Numbered from the stretch's first letter, positions 48,301 to 57,384 are shown. The stretch is 64,000 nt of DNA from Microtetraspora sp. NBRC 13810 (GCF_030268685.1 NZ_BSRQ01000014.1:50235-114234), one strand, 5' to 3'. The notes: a model not told the origin generated them from the letters alone. Made by a program: numbers and translations.

Positions 48301-50811
48301 CTAGATGGGCGGCGGGTCGAAGTCGAAGTCGAGATGCCGGATCTCCTTGGCGATGAGCGTGTCAGGGTGATCCGGCCCGAGCAGGCGATCGTAGGCCGCG
48401 AACGTCGGCCCGGCGAGGCACTCGGCCTCTTCGACCCGGTCCTGCCTGCGGAGAATGGACACCAGGTTGGCCGCGCACCCGAGCGCCAGCGGATGCTCCT
48501 CACCGAGCAGGGTGCGCACCCGGGCCAGCGTGTCCTCGGACAGGAGGCGGGCCTGCTCCAGGTCGCCGAGCGCGGTCAGATCGCTCGCCAGGTTACTCGC
48601 GACCGTGAGCGAGTAGTGATGATCACGGGTCAGCTTGGCGTCGAGCCCGGCCAGGCTCTCCGCGTTGAGCCGGCGTGCCTCCACGGCGTCGCCGCGCACT
48701 CGCTGCAACAGCGCGAGATTCCCGACGCATCCGTAGTTGTAGGGGTGATCATCGCCGTACACGGTGGGATAGCGGACCACCGTGTCGCGGGCCAGCTTGT
48801 GTGCCTCGTCGATCTCGCCCAGGGTCCTGAACACGTTGGTGAGGTTCATCGCGGCGGCCAGGGTGTCCGGCTGGTTGTCGCCGAACAGGCGCTTGCATCG
48901 CTCGAAGGTGTCCGACGCGATCGTCAGGGCCTCGTCGTGCTGACCGTTGCGGCGCAGCGCGATCGAGTAGTCGATGGCGGTCCTGAGCGTCCAGACGTGC
49001 TCCCGTCCGAGCTCGCCGACGCTGTAGTCGTAGGCGTCCTTGCCGAGGTCGACGGCATCGGCGTATCTGCCGCACTGCCGGACGGCCCGGGAGAACCCGT
49101 TCCACGCGCAGACGAACGACACTGCGTCGACGCCGCGGGTGGCGTTGCTCTGCTCGGTGAAGGTGCGCTCCTGCAGGTCGCGGGCCTCCTGGTAGCGGCT
49201 GACGAGGCCGTAGTCCAGGGCGAGGTTGTTCATCGCGAACAGGGTCGGCGGGCTGGTTTCACCGTAGACGCTCACGTGGCGGCTCAGGGTGTCCTCGTCG
49301 TGCCGCAGCGCGTCCGCGAACTTGCCGCGTGCGCGGAGGTCGGCGCCGAAACCGTTGGCGATGGCCAGGGTGTGCGGTTCTTCGGGGCCGAGGTGCTGCC
49401 GCGCCTTGTTCAGCGCGATGCCGTCCACCTCGTACGCCGCGGAGAACAGCCCCAGGTAGCGCAGGGCGTTGCCCAGATGGCGCTGGGCGAGGATGACGCT
49501 GCGGTCGGCGGGGCCCGAGTCGAGGGTCCAGCGGTCGATGAACCGCTCGGCGAAGATGCGGGACGCTCTGCCGTCGCCCGCCCGGTAGAGGTACCGGACC
49601 ATCTTGTTGCAGAAGGTGCGGACCAGCGGATCGGGGCAGGACTCGATCTCGGCGGGAGCCAGGTGCGCGACCAGCTCGCGGTAGCGGGGCCAGGTGGCCT
49701 CGTTGTCGGGCTGCTCGGGCGCGGCGCACATGAGCAGCAGGTGGACGGCGTGCCGGAAGCGCTCCTGCTCCTCGGCGGTGAGCTCGCCGCGCACCAGGGC
49801 CTGGATGAGGCGGTGAACCTGGAAGGTGCGGGTGTCCGGATCGATCTTGGCGAGGGCGAGACTGCCGATGAGACGCAGGGCGCGGGACCGGACGAGCGTG
49901 TTCGTCAGGACGTCGCCGAGCTTGGGGCCGCCTTCGCGGGTGCCCCAGCGGAAGACGTCGACCGGGACGGGCTCGGGGCCGAAGAACGCACAGCAGCGGA
50001 GCAGGTCGACCGCTTCGGGGAGCTGCTGCTCCAGCTGGGCCACCGACAGCCGCCAGACGGCGGTCATGGAGCGCGGGTATTCTCTCGGCCGGTGCTCCTC
50101 AAGGACCTCCGGCATCTGCTCTTCCAGCAGCGTGAGGTATTCCTCCACGGACATGCCGGTGGTCGCCTGCATGGCGCCGGCCTGCTCCAACGCCAGCGGG
50201 AGGTCTCCGAGCTCGCGCGCCAGCCGGGCGGCGTCGGTGGTGCTGATCGACCGGGACACCCGCTTGTGCAGGAACTCCACGCTCTCCCGGCGGTCGAACA
50301 CGTCGACCGAAACGGTGGGGACGGCTTCCTTCCACTCCTGGTTGCGCGATGTGATCAGCACGTGCCCCGGGCCGCGGGGGATGAGGCGGTTGACCTCCTC
50401 CGGCTGCTCCGCGTTGTCGAACACGAGCAACCAGCGGCTGTAGGGCTCGCCCTTGCGGAGGGCCTCCAGGACGGACGCGGCGGCGTCTTCGACGCCCTGT
50501 GCCTTGGCGGGCGGCAGGTCGAGCCTGGGCGCGAGCGCGGCCAGCGCCGAATGGATGAGCTCGGGCCGGTCGGCCGGCATCCACCAGATCAGGTCGTATG
50601 CGTCCTGGTAGCGCCACACATACTCGATCGCCACCTGGGTTTTGCCGACCCCGCCCATGCCGTGCAGGGCGTGGGGCAGCACCGCGGTGACGTCGGATAT
50701 CCCCTTGTGAAGATTTTCGAGGAGGCTGTCGCGCCCCGTGAAGTTCTTATTCCGCTGAGGAATCTTGGGGTCCAGCACCTTGGGGACCTGGCGCCTCTCA
50801 GAACCGGCCAT
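48301..50811 (-). CDS. fxsT: FxSxx-COOH system NB-ARC/tetratricopeptide protein
   Basis: 836 residues. Starts with PKIPQRNKNFTGRDSLLENL, the family opening; P-loop GMGGVGKTQ (about residues 51-59), Walker B-like RWLLVFDNAEQ, and LPLALEQAG typical of NB-ARC; then about ten TPR-like helices (AYEVDGIALNKARQHLGPEE, ADAVDLGKDAYDYSVGELG and so on), ending LDFDFDPPPI. ATG at 50811 follows GAGGAGG. Transcribed toward the HExxH gene and divergent from the precursor, so it shares the 381-base promoter region with fxsA. Probably a signal-transduction or chaperone ATPase of the system. Confidence 0.92.
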   Translation of the reverse strand: MAGSERRQVPKVLDPKIPQRNKNFTGRDSLLENLHKGISDVTAVLPHALHGMGGVGKTQVAIEYVWRYQDAYDLIWWMPADRPELIHSALAALAPRLDLPPAKAQGVEDAAASVLEALRKGEPYSRWLLVFDNAEQPEEVNRLIPRGPGHVLITSRNQEWKEAVPTVSVDVFDRRESVEFLHKRVSRSISTTDAARLARELGDLPLALEQAGAMQATTGMSVEEYLTLLEEQMPEVLEEHRPREYPRSMTAVWRLSVAQLEQQLPEAVDLLRCCAFFGPEPVPVDVFRWGTREGGPKLGDVLTNTLVRSRALRLIGSLALAKIDPDTRTFQVHRLIQALVRGELTAEEQERFRHAVHLLLMCAAPEQPDNEATWPRYRELVAHLAPAEIESCPDPLVRTFCNKMVRYLYRAGDGRASRIFAERFIDRWTLDSGPADRSVILAQRHLGNALRYLGLFSAAYEVDGIALNKARQHLGPEEPHTLAIANGFGADLRARGKFADALRHDEDTLSRHVSVYGETSPPTLFAMNNLALDYGLVSRYQEARDLQERTFTEQSNATRGVDAVSFVCAWNGFSRAVRQCGRYADAVDLGKDAYDYSVGELGREHVWTLRTAIDYSIALRRNGQHDEALTIASDTFERCKRLFGDNQPDTLAAAMNLTNVFRTLGEIDEAHKLARDTVVRYPTVYGDDHPYNYGCVGNLALLQRVRGDAVEARRLNAESLAGLDAKLTRDHHYSLTVASNLASDLTALGDLEQARLLSEDTLARVRTLLGEEHPLALGCAANLVSILRRQDRVEEAECLAGPTFAAYDRLLGPDHPDTLIAKEIRHLDFDFDPPPI

Positions 50812-51192
50812 GGCCCACCTCCTCTCCGCCGCTGGCAATTCTAATCGCTGGTCTCGTGGCCGCCCGCTAAGGCATATCCAAGACTCCGTGGCGATTTTGT
50901 CGCCGGGTGCTCATCGTATGGCACCCGGCCGTGCGGGGCGACAGAAGGGCGACGCTCCTTTAAGCATTACGGACAACCTTAATGATGTCGAGAGCTTGCA
51001 CGCGAAGCGGTCATATGTCTTTATGTGGATATCAGTGTATTTATCATCCAATTTTGGACATAACCCCCAATGGGGGATAAGGGTGTCCTGATGGTCCCTA
51101 GGCAAGGGGGCGATCGAGGGGGATGCTATACAGGGCGTTAGTCTGACGTCCTGCGGTGTGCGCAAGGGGCTGCGACGGGAAGGGCGACGTGC
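50812..51192. promoter_or_regulatory. Divergent promoter region between fxsT and the precursor gene
   Basis: 381 bases without a gene; the AT-rich core is 50960-51090, unusual for this genome. It holds a CCCCC-AAT-GGGGG hairpin (51064-51076) and a TATACA at 51127-51132 near the precursor start. I cannot fix -35/-10 pairs with certainty. Confidence 0.5.
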
Positions 51193-51387
51193 TTGACGGA
51201 ACACGGCGAATCCAGAAGTATCCGGCCGATCACACTCGGTGTCGATCTACCTGAGTCGACCCCCCTGTCGTTGGATGATCTGCGCGCCATCGCCAAGAGT
51301 GATCCATCGGCTTTCGGGCAAGCTCTGCAGCGTGTGCTCGCGGAGGGCGAAAGTGAATCGCGACTCGGCTTCAATTCCGCGCTCTAA
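51193..51387 (+). CDS. fxsA: FxSxx-COOH RiPP precursor peptide
   Basis: 64-residue precursor. The leader IRPITLGVDLPESTPLSLDD and SDPSAFGQALQRVLAEGES fits this family's helical leader, and the C-terminus reads SRLGFNSAL, i.e. FxSxx directly before the stop. The FNS triplet is where FxsB is expected to form the Phe-Ser cyclophane. TTG start at 51193 with GGGAAGG about 9 bases upstream; no ATG alternative. It lies away from fxsB but divergent from fxsT, consistent with one scattered cluster. No protease or exporter dedicated to it is visible. Confidence 0.88.
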   Translation: MTEHGESRSIRPITLGVDLPESTPLSLDDLRAIAKSDPSAFGQALQRVLAEGESESRLGFNSAL

Positions 51388-51465
51388 GCTCGTGGTCCTG
51401 CGGGCACCGAAGCCGGTTCCGTGCGATTCATGCGACCATCCGTCCGTGCCGGAGGGTAAAGGAGC

Positions 51466-51502
51466 GTATTTTGCCATAAACTCCTTGGCCGTAATTTGCC
51501 AT
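51466..51502 (+). repeat. Direct repeat GTA(T/A)TTTGCCAT, 25 bases apart
   Basis: GTATTTTGCCAT at 51466-51477 and GTAATTTGCCAT at 51491-51502, 11 of 12 identical, between the precursor and the nSTAND1 gene. Possible operator for the latter; the AT-rich local DNA favours a regulatory site. Confidence 0.4.
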
Positions 51503-51623
51503 CCATTTCCTGAAACGCTCAATGCGCGGCTGCGTGGACGACCTATGCTTCGCGGGAAGCATCTGCCGTGTGCGCGGTGTCGAGCCCTGTAGTGGGTTCA
51601 TCATCCACGATGGGATCCCTGTC

Positions 51624-53576
51624 ATGACGGTGAACGTGATGGCCAACGCCATGGACCGATATCCATATGTTGGCGTCCGTCCCTATTCGGCCGAGGAGGA
51701 AGGCTGCTTCTTCGGGCGTGCCCGTGAGGCGGCCGAGCTCGTGGATCTCTGGCGGGCCGAGCGCCTGGTCGTGCTCCACGGGGGCGCGGGAAGCGGCAAG
51801 ACCTCCCTGCTCCATGCGGGCCTGCCGCCGTGGACCGGCGGCGGAGCCGTCGACGTTCTCCCGATCGGGCGTTTCGTGAACCGGTCGCCCCTCCCCGTGG
51901 CGGCGCTCCCGGAGCACAATCCCTACACCCTCGCGCTGCTCACCCTGTGGTCTCCCGGCGAGCCGGCGAACCGCCTCGCGGGCCTGACGGTGCTGGAGTT
52001 CCTGCGACGGCGGCCGGCGCCACGCGATCGTTTCGGACATCCGCTCCTGACGCTGGCCGCGATCGACCAGGCCGAGGAACTCTATGGCGGCCCGCCGGAG
52101 CACGCCGGCCATCGGGAGGCGTTCCTCGCCGAACTCGCCGAGGCGTTGAGCGAACTGGACCACCTGCACGTCCTGCTGGCCGTACGGGACGAGTACCTGC
52201 CCGAGCTCATGTCCGGGCAGGCGCGCCCGGCGCTGCCCTTCCCGCTGGGACCGCTCACCCGGGACGGGGCGCTGGAGGCCGTGGCCAGGCCGATCGAGGG
52301 CACCGGGAGATGGTTCGCCGACCGGGTCGCCGAGAACATCGTCGACGACCTCTCGGCGGGGACAGGCTTCGTCGAGCCGACACTTCTCCAGGTCGTGTGC
52401 TCCCGGCTCTGGAACGCCCTCCCGGACGACGTCGAGACGATCACCGCCGACGACCTGGCCAGATATGCGAGCGTGGACCGCTCGCTCGCGGCGTTCTGCG
52501 GCAGCGCCGTGGCCGGTGCCGCCGAGGAACACGACGTCTCCGCCCTGCAACTCGCGGCATGGCTGCAACGCAACCTGACCGGCGTCCGGGCCGGAGGCGC
52601 GGTGTCGGAAGGGGCGGCGGAGGCCGAGGGCGTGCCGAGCCGCGTGCTGCGCGACCTGGAGGACCGGCACCTGCTCACCGTGGAGGCGGGCGCCTACCGG
52701 CTGCTGGCCGCCCCCTTGGCGCGGGCGTTCGAGCGGATCGACGGCAAGGACCTGGACGCCTGGGCGGTCGAGCCCCGTGACCGGCTCGACGCCGCGGGCG
52801 CGGCGCTGGCCGACGGGGAACTCGCGCTCGCGGAACGCCGCCTCGAGCTCGCCCTGCGGGTGAGCGACGAGTGGGATCTCCGCTTCCGCGCCGAAGCGGA
52901 GTCTCTCGGCGGGGACATCGCCTTCGCCCGGAACGAGCCCGCACGCGCCGAGCAGCACTATCGGGCCGCGGCCTCCCTCTACGAGACCCTGCAGAACACC
53001 CGGGCCGTCGCCGTACTGCTGGTGGCGATCGGCCGTTCACTGGTGGCACAGGGACGCGCGGCCGAGGCGATGGACAGCGTGCGTGCCGCGGCCGACCGCC
53101 TGCCCGGTGACACGTTCGTGCACACGGAGCTGGCGCACGTGCTGTGGCGGCTCGGCCAGAACCGCACCTCCCTGACCGTCCTGCGTGAGGTGATCGCCAC
53201 GGATGTCAGCGGCGGCGACGCCCTCCGGGTCCGCGGCGAACTCCTCGCCGAGCTGGGGGAGGCCGAACCCGCGCTGCGCGACCTCGACCGGGTGCGCGGC
53301 CACCAGTCGTCCCGGGTGCGCGCCGCGCGTGCGCTGGCCCTGGCCACGCTCGGCCGCCTGCCCGAGGCGAGGGCGGAGGTCGGGATGGCCCTCGCGTCCG
53401 TGGGCAGCGACGGCCCCGCGCTGCTGTGGGCCGCGCGGGTGAAGGCCATGGACGGGGACCCGGCGGCCGCGATGGACCTCGCGGAGCGCTCGTTGTCCGC
53501 CCACACCCCGTTGTCAGCGTCGCAGCGTGACATGGCCCTTCGGTTTTCCGCCGTCGAGACCGGCCGCGACGACTGA
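51624..53576 (+). CDS. nSTAND1-type ATPase with C-terminal TPR-like repeats
   Basis: 650 residues. Opens MDRYPYVGVRPYSAEEEGCF (the nSTAND1 'PYxGLxPF' entry), Walker A HGGAGSGKTS near residues 52-61, Walker B-like LAAIDQAEELYGG, then a winged-helix part (LRDLEDRHLLTVEAGAYRLL) and about six TPR-like helix pairs (ADGELALAERRLELAL, PARAEQHYRAAASLYETL, RGELLAELGEAEPALRDL). Start ATG 51624 or the ATG at 51639/51651; no ribosome site decides. Directly downstream of the RiPP precursor on the same strand. STAND ATPases act as signalling switches; not a recognised core FxSxx protein. Confidence 0.85.
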   Translation: MTVNVMANAMDRYPYVGVRPYSAEEEGCFFGRAREAAELVDLWRAERLVVLHGGAGSGKTSLLHAGLPPWTGGGAVDVLPIGRFVNRSPLPVAALPEHNPYTLALLTLWSPGEPANRLAGLTVLEFLRRRPAPRDRFGHPLLTLAAIDQAEELYGGPPEHAGHREAFLAELAEALSELDHLHVLLAVRDEYLPELMSGQARPALPFPLGPLTRDGALEAVARPIEGTGRWFADRVAENIVDDLSAGTGFVEPTLLQVVCSRLWNALPDDVETITADDLARYASVDRSLAAFCGSAVAGAAEEHDVSALQLAAWLQRNLTGVRAGGAVSEGAAEAEGVPSRVLRDLEDRHLLTVEAGAYRLLAAPLARAFERIDGKDLDAWAVEPRDRLDAAGAALADGELALAERRLELALRVSDEWDLRFRAEAESLGGDIAFARNEPARAEQHYRAAASLYETLQNTRAVAVLLVAIGRSLVAQGRAAEAMDSVRAAADRLPGDTFVHTELAHVLWRLGQNRTSLTVLREVIATDVSGGDALRVRGELLAELGEAEPALRDLDRVRGHQSSRVRAARALALATLGRLPEARAEVGMALASVGSDGPALLWAARVKAMDGDPAAAMDLAERSLSAHTPLSASQRDMALRFSAVETGRDD

Positions 53577-54113
53577 CGGCGGGTCGATCGCCGCCTTGCC
53601 GGCCGCGGCCGTATAGAACTCCGCGATGCGCTGATCGAGCAGCCCGAAATCGGGAACCGTCGTTATCTCGCCACTGCGCAGTTCACCGGTGTCGTGATCG
53701 TAGTCGAGGCGGGTCGAGCGAACCACCTTTCCCGTGAGGTCGCTCCCCTCCGCGCCGAGGTTTCTCGCGGCGGTTCCCACGACACCCGGTCTCAGCAACG
53801 CGACCTGGTACGCGTGCGTGAGCACGAGCGCCGCCTGTTCCTGGATCGAATTCAGATGCGCGTTCATATCCACCCAGGGACGCTGCGCGGCGATCTCGAC
53901 CTGCATGCGCAGGCGGGCGGCGCCGGCCAGCAGCTCGGCGAACGCCTGGTGACACTCCTGTTCGCGCCGCTCCTCCTGCTGGCGCTCGGCCTGCCGTTCC
54001 TCTTTGCGGAGATTCGCCCTGTTGGTCAGCGTCACTCCGCCGAACGCGCTGAGCGCCCCGAGGATCACTCCTCCGGTGGAGATCATTGTCGTCAGAATGG
54101 AGGCGTCCACCAT
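53514..54113 (-). CDS. Membrane-anchored coiled-coil protein
   Basis: 199 residues. N-terminal helix MISTGGVILGALSAFGGVTL would anchor it, followed by a strongly charged stretch RKEERQAERQQEERREQE (coiled-coil) and a helical body (LLAGAARLRMQVEIAAQRP). Its last 63 bases overlap the end of the nSTAND1 gene on the other strand. ATG at 54113 has no ribosome site; a second ATG at 54086 is possible. Function unknown; small anchored proteins of this kind sit beside STAND-type genes in actinomycetes. Confidence 0.6.
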   Translation of the reverse strand: MVDASILTTMISTGGVILGALSAFGGVTLTNRANLRKEERQAERQQEERREQECHQAFAELLAGAARLRMQVEIAAQRPWVDMNAHLNSIQEQAALVLTHAYQVALLRPGVVGTAARNLGAEGSDLTGKVVRSTRLDYDHDTGELRSGEITTVPDFGLLDQRIAEFYTAAAGKAAIDPPSVVAAGLDGGKPKGHVTLRR

Positions 54114-54186
54114 AATTGGATGGTGCCACCTGAATGGCCTGCGCGAGATGGCGTCCTGACAAATGTGCCGGCTTCGGGAAGCAGCG

Positions 54187-54760
54187 TCATCGGGCACGGG
54201 AATAGGTGAGCGGAACCGGCGTACCGTCGCTGGTCTTGAGCGCCACCGGCCCGGCACGCAGCACGTCGATGATGCGTTCGAACGCCGCCTTCGGATCGCC
54301 GTCGCCGAACGCGCAACGTTCGCCGCCGGCCACGCAGAGCCGGAAGAACTCCTCCAGCGTCTGCCTGCCGGCGACATCGCTGCCGATGCGGCTCGACGGC
54401 GTGGTGCTCGGCGCGCCCGTGGGGCGCCGCTCGGGGTGGACGACGCTGTCGAAGACGAACCGGCCGGTCCTGCCCGTGAACATGTTCGCGTAGACCATGC
54501 CGAGATAGGTGCCGTACGACTGGCCCAGGTAGTTCAGCCGCTCTTCTCCCAGCGCGGCGCGCATCACGTCGAGGTCACGGGCGATCGCGACGCTGTGACG
54601 TGGTCCAGCAGCGTGCCGCTCCGCTCGCGGCACAGCCTCGCGTACCTGGTGTCGGCCGCAGCACGGACGCGCCGCTGCGCCGCGGTCACCGGCACGTTCA
54701 ACACGTCCCGAGCCAGCGCCGCCGCTTCCGCGGCGTTCTCGAAGCACCGGACCGCCGGCA
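54187..54760 (-). pseudogene. Fragment of an S33 tripeptidyl-aminopeptidase-like hydrolase
   Basis: The core DLDVMRAALGEERLNYLG and QSYGTYLGMVYANMFTGRTG (elbow GQSYGTYLG) is intact, preceded in another frame by VRCFENAAEAAALARDV and RYARLCRERSGTLLDHV, all in the order of S33 peptidases. A frameshift separates the two parts near 54600. The N-terminal signal, the C-terminal half with Asp and His, and any start codon are missing; the gene stops at LTYSRAR. Left side of a mosaic with CRISPR and Tn3 pieces. Confidence 0.75.
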
Positions 54761-54797
54761 CGCTACGGCCCGTGCCGCGCGGGGAGTGCCCTGGAGC

Positions 54798-54886
54798 ATC
54801 GGCCCCCGCGCGCGGGGATCGTCCCACGAGCTCCGACGTCCAGCGGGACCACGTGCCGTCGGCCCCGCGCGTGCGGGGATCGTCCC
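54798..54886 (+). CRISPR. Two-repeat type I-E CRISPR relic
   Basis: Repeat 1 (54798-54825) and repeat 2 (54858-54886) share a core of the I-E type: repeat 2 holds CCCCGCGCGTGCGGGGAT, matching the E. coli repeat core CCCCGC-N4-GCGGGGAT, and both end ATCGTCCC. The ends lie 61 bases apart, i.e. 29-base repeat plus a 32-base spacer (54826-54857), the I-E standard. Repeat 1 has lost one base. A weaker look-alike ends at 54791. No cas genes, leader or further repeats are seen. Confidence 0.65.
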
Positions 54887-55022
54887 GGCAAATGTCAGCC
54901 GCTATACGATCATAAGTACGTGCCCGCGCTCGCCACGGGCCGCTCTGCCGTCGAACAGTCAACGGCGCGATCCGAGCTGGAGACAGGAAGCTGATTCCCA
55001 GCTCAGAGCCTGCTTGGCGGCT

Positions 55023-55937
55023 GGTCGCGATCAGCAGATCCAGCAGGTCCAGGGCATCGTCGACCGACCGGGCGGTCAAATGCACCACGGTGGCCAGCAA
55101 CGTGGCGAGCTTGCGCTCCTCACCGTGCCGGTCGATCAGCGTGGCCTTGCCGTCCATGCCGTAACGCCACAGCCCGGCCATCCGCCGGGGCGGGATCACC
55201 GACACGTCCACCTGCGCCACCCCCAGCGCGGCGATTTCGGCCACCCGCTCCAGAGCCTTGTCCATCTGCGGTCCCGACGCCTTCATCACCGGACGCCGCA
55301 ACCGCTCCAGCGTGGAGATCCTCCCACCGGCGGGTACATCCAGGAGTTCGGCCAGCGCCCGGCGCTGCCCACCGTTGAGCAGCCCATGCAGGGTGTCCCA
55401 CAGGCGCATGGTGGCCTTCTCTCGTTCCCGGGCCACCAACCGCGCCACCTGATGCACCCCCGGCATCAACACCGGGCGGGCGCGCAGCTCGACCACCGCC
55501 GCGTCGAACAACGCTTTGGGACCCTCGCCCGTGGTGAACGCGCGCGCCGCGATCCACTGCGCCAGGTCCGCTTCACCCTCGGGGAAGGCGACCCACCCGT
55601 CCGCCTCCTCGATCTCCCCGGCATGGCTGCGCGCGGTTCCATCACGCTGTCCGTACAGCGTGATACACGAAGCATCGGTGATTCCCAGCTGCTGAGCGAG
55701 ATAGTCCACCACCTCGACGGGGACCTGGCGGGGGTCGGGCAGAAACCGCCGCAAGAACCGGGCGACACCGAGCTGGACGGCGAAGCCGAGCCGGTTGTGA
55801 TCTCTGCGCTTGCTCTCGATCGCCTCTCGGTCAGCGTCATCAAGGAAGAAGTACTTCTCCAGCTCCGTGCGTGTGGGCGCCCCCTGAAACGAGGCGAACC
55901 CAGCCGCTTGCTCATCCGACAAGAACTCAACCGGCAC
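55023..55937 (-). pseudogene. tnpA: Truncated Tn3-family transposase (N-terminal DUF4158 part)
   Basis: About 305 of nearly 1000 residues remain. MPVEFLSDEQAAGFASFQGA and LEKYFFLDDADREAIESKRR open a typical TnpA with DUF4158, followed by LWRYGMDGKATLIDRHGEER and DDALDLLDLLIAT. The frame then leaves the family at about 55023 and runs on through CRISPR repeats into the peptidase fragment, ending at 54564. The catalytic DDE core is gone. A CGCTTAGCGC stretch near 56024, past the start, may belong to the terminal inverted repeat. Confidence 0.85.
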
Positions 55938-56185
55938 CGCGAGCCTCCACCAGGTCTATGACAAGACCTCCGAAGGTTCTGGCAACGATCACTGACCGGT
56001 CAACCGGGCATCACCAGGACAAACGCTTAGCGCACGATCCGGTTCCGATGTTCCTCAGACCCCGGCGTGCAGGGCGTCCCCTTGATCGGGAAGGCCGGGC
56101 CCTGCTCCTCCGGCGAGGGGAGCAGCAGGACACCGGCCCTGCAGAAGAACGGGAGCAGCCAATGACGGCATGGCTCTGGGTCGGT

Positions 56186-57328
56186 TCACCGGATCTCGGC
56201 GTGCCAGGTTCCGTTCATGAGCGAGATACGCCCGTCGGTGTGAATGTGCACGGCCGCGCCACGCACCGGCAGAGTGCCGTCCATGGCCGCGCGGTGGCGT
56301 GCGTCGTCCACGAGGTCCCACAGGCGATGGGGGCCGCCCTGATGCACGACTGGAAGCGCGTCCGGGGCGCCGGACGCGCGGGCCCAGGAACCGTCAGGGT
56401 GGACGAGGCGCGCGACATGCTCACCGTCACGGCCCACGATGAAGTGCGTCTCGACCCCGGGAATGGTCAGTTCCAGCATGGTGGCCAGGTGACGGGCGCG
56501 GCCGATGTCCACGACCGGATACCGGCCTGTGCCGCAGGACTCGCCGTCGAGTTCCCACGTCTCCACCAGCCGCTGCCGGAGCCGCGGCGGATACCCATCG
56601 CCTGTTCGTGCGGCCATGAAGGTGACCGGCTCCCATGCCACGCGTCCGACCGCCGTGCCGTCCTCGACCTTGTCCGCGACGATCAGCAGGCTGGTGCGGG
56701 ACAGGACGGTGACAAGCCGGCCGCCCGGCCGGAGCACGGCCAGCCAGCTCGGCGGGATGGGCCGGACGGCCACCATGGAGACGATCCGGTCGTAGCTGCC
56801 CGGGATCGGCCCCGTTGCGTCGCAGGCCAACATCGCCGGATGCAGGTCCTGCTCCTCCAGCCGCCCAGCCGCGACATCGACGAGGTAGGGATCGATGTCC
56901 ACGCTGGTGACGTGCGCGTCGCCGAGGGAGCGGGCCAAGAGCGCGGCGCTGTATCCCGATCCGGTCGCGACGTCGAGCACGTCGGCCCCATCGTAGATGT
57001 CGACGGCCTGGAGCATGTCCACGACCAGGCCCGGGTGAGTGGCCGACGACGTCGGCCGCACATCGTCCAGGGTGTCGCCGGCGGTGGCGTGGTCGGCGTG
57101 CCGCGTGCCGACCCGAGTGACCAGGGTCTGGTCGTCGTATGCCGCCGGCAGCCATCCGGCCGGGTTCTGCGGTCCGTCTCGTAGTTCCCAGCCGCCGCGG
57201 TCGGCTGTCTCCCACCAGCGGGGGACGAGCAGGTGACGCGGCGTGGCCGCGATCACCGGCCGCCACCGGGAGCCTTGCGGGGCGACGCGGCTGGCCAACT
57301 GTCCAGCGTGATCCTGCCATGTCCGCAT
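56186..57328 (-). CDS. PIMT-like methyltransferase (LanS_A / FxLD-system resemblance)
   Basis: 380 residues. SRWRPVIAATPRHLLVPRWW and PTSSATHPGLVVDMLQAVDI are typical of the group of protein-isoaspartate-like methyltransferases seen with actinobacterial RiPPs. SAM-binding loop VLDVATGSGYSAALLA, then VTSVDIDPYLV and IPPSWLAVLRPGGRLV. The C-terminal 150 residues are a separate domain (VVDIGRARHLATMLELTIPG). ATG at 57328 follows AAGGGGAG. Such proteins can methylate Asp in lanthipeptides, but no lanthipeptide precursor is next to it. A broken zinc-knuckle gene precedes it. Confidence 0.85.
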   Translation of the reverse strand: MRTWQDHAGQLASRVAPQGSRWRPVIAATPRHLLVPRWWETADRGGWELRDGPQNPAGWLPAAYDDQTLVTRVGTRHADHATAGDTLDDVRPTSSATHPGLVVDMLQAVDIYDGADVLDVATGSGYSAALLARSLGDAHVTSVDIDPYLVDVAAGRLEEQDLHPAMLACDATGPIPGSYDRIVSMVAVRPIPPSWLAVLRPGGRLVTVLSRTSLLIVADKVEDGTAVGRVAWEPVTFMAARTGDGYPPRLRQRLVETWELDGESCGTGRYPVVDIGRARHLATMLELTIPGVETHFIVGRDGEHVARLVHPDGSWARASGAPDALPVVHQGGPHRLWDLVDDARHRAAMDGTLPVRGAAVHIHTDGRISLMNGTWHAEIR

Positions 57329-57384
57329 GGGCTCCCCTTTCCTTGCTGTGTTCCCGAGCGCCGACCCGGGAAAGGGGCTGCGGT

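Noticed and set aside
48334..50844. 836-codon open frame opposite fxsT
   Set aside because: Mirror of the real TPR gene; no family features.
54763..54791. Third CRISPR-like repeat left of the two called
   Set aside because: Similar GC hairpin, but only 6 bases lie between it and repeat 1 and it is part of the peptidase frame; at best a collapsed copy.
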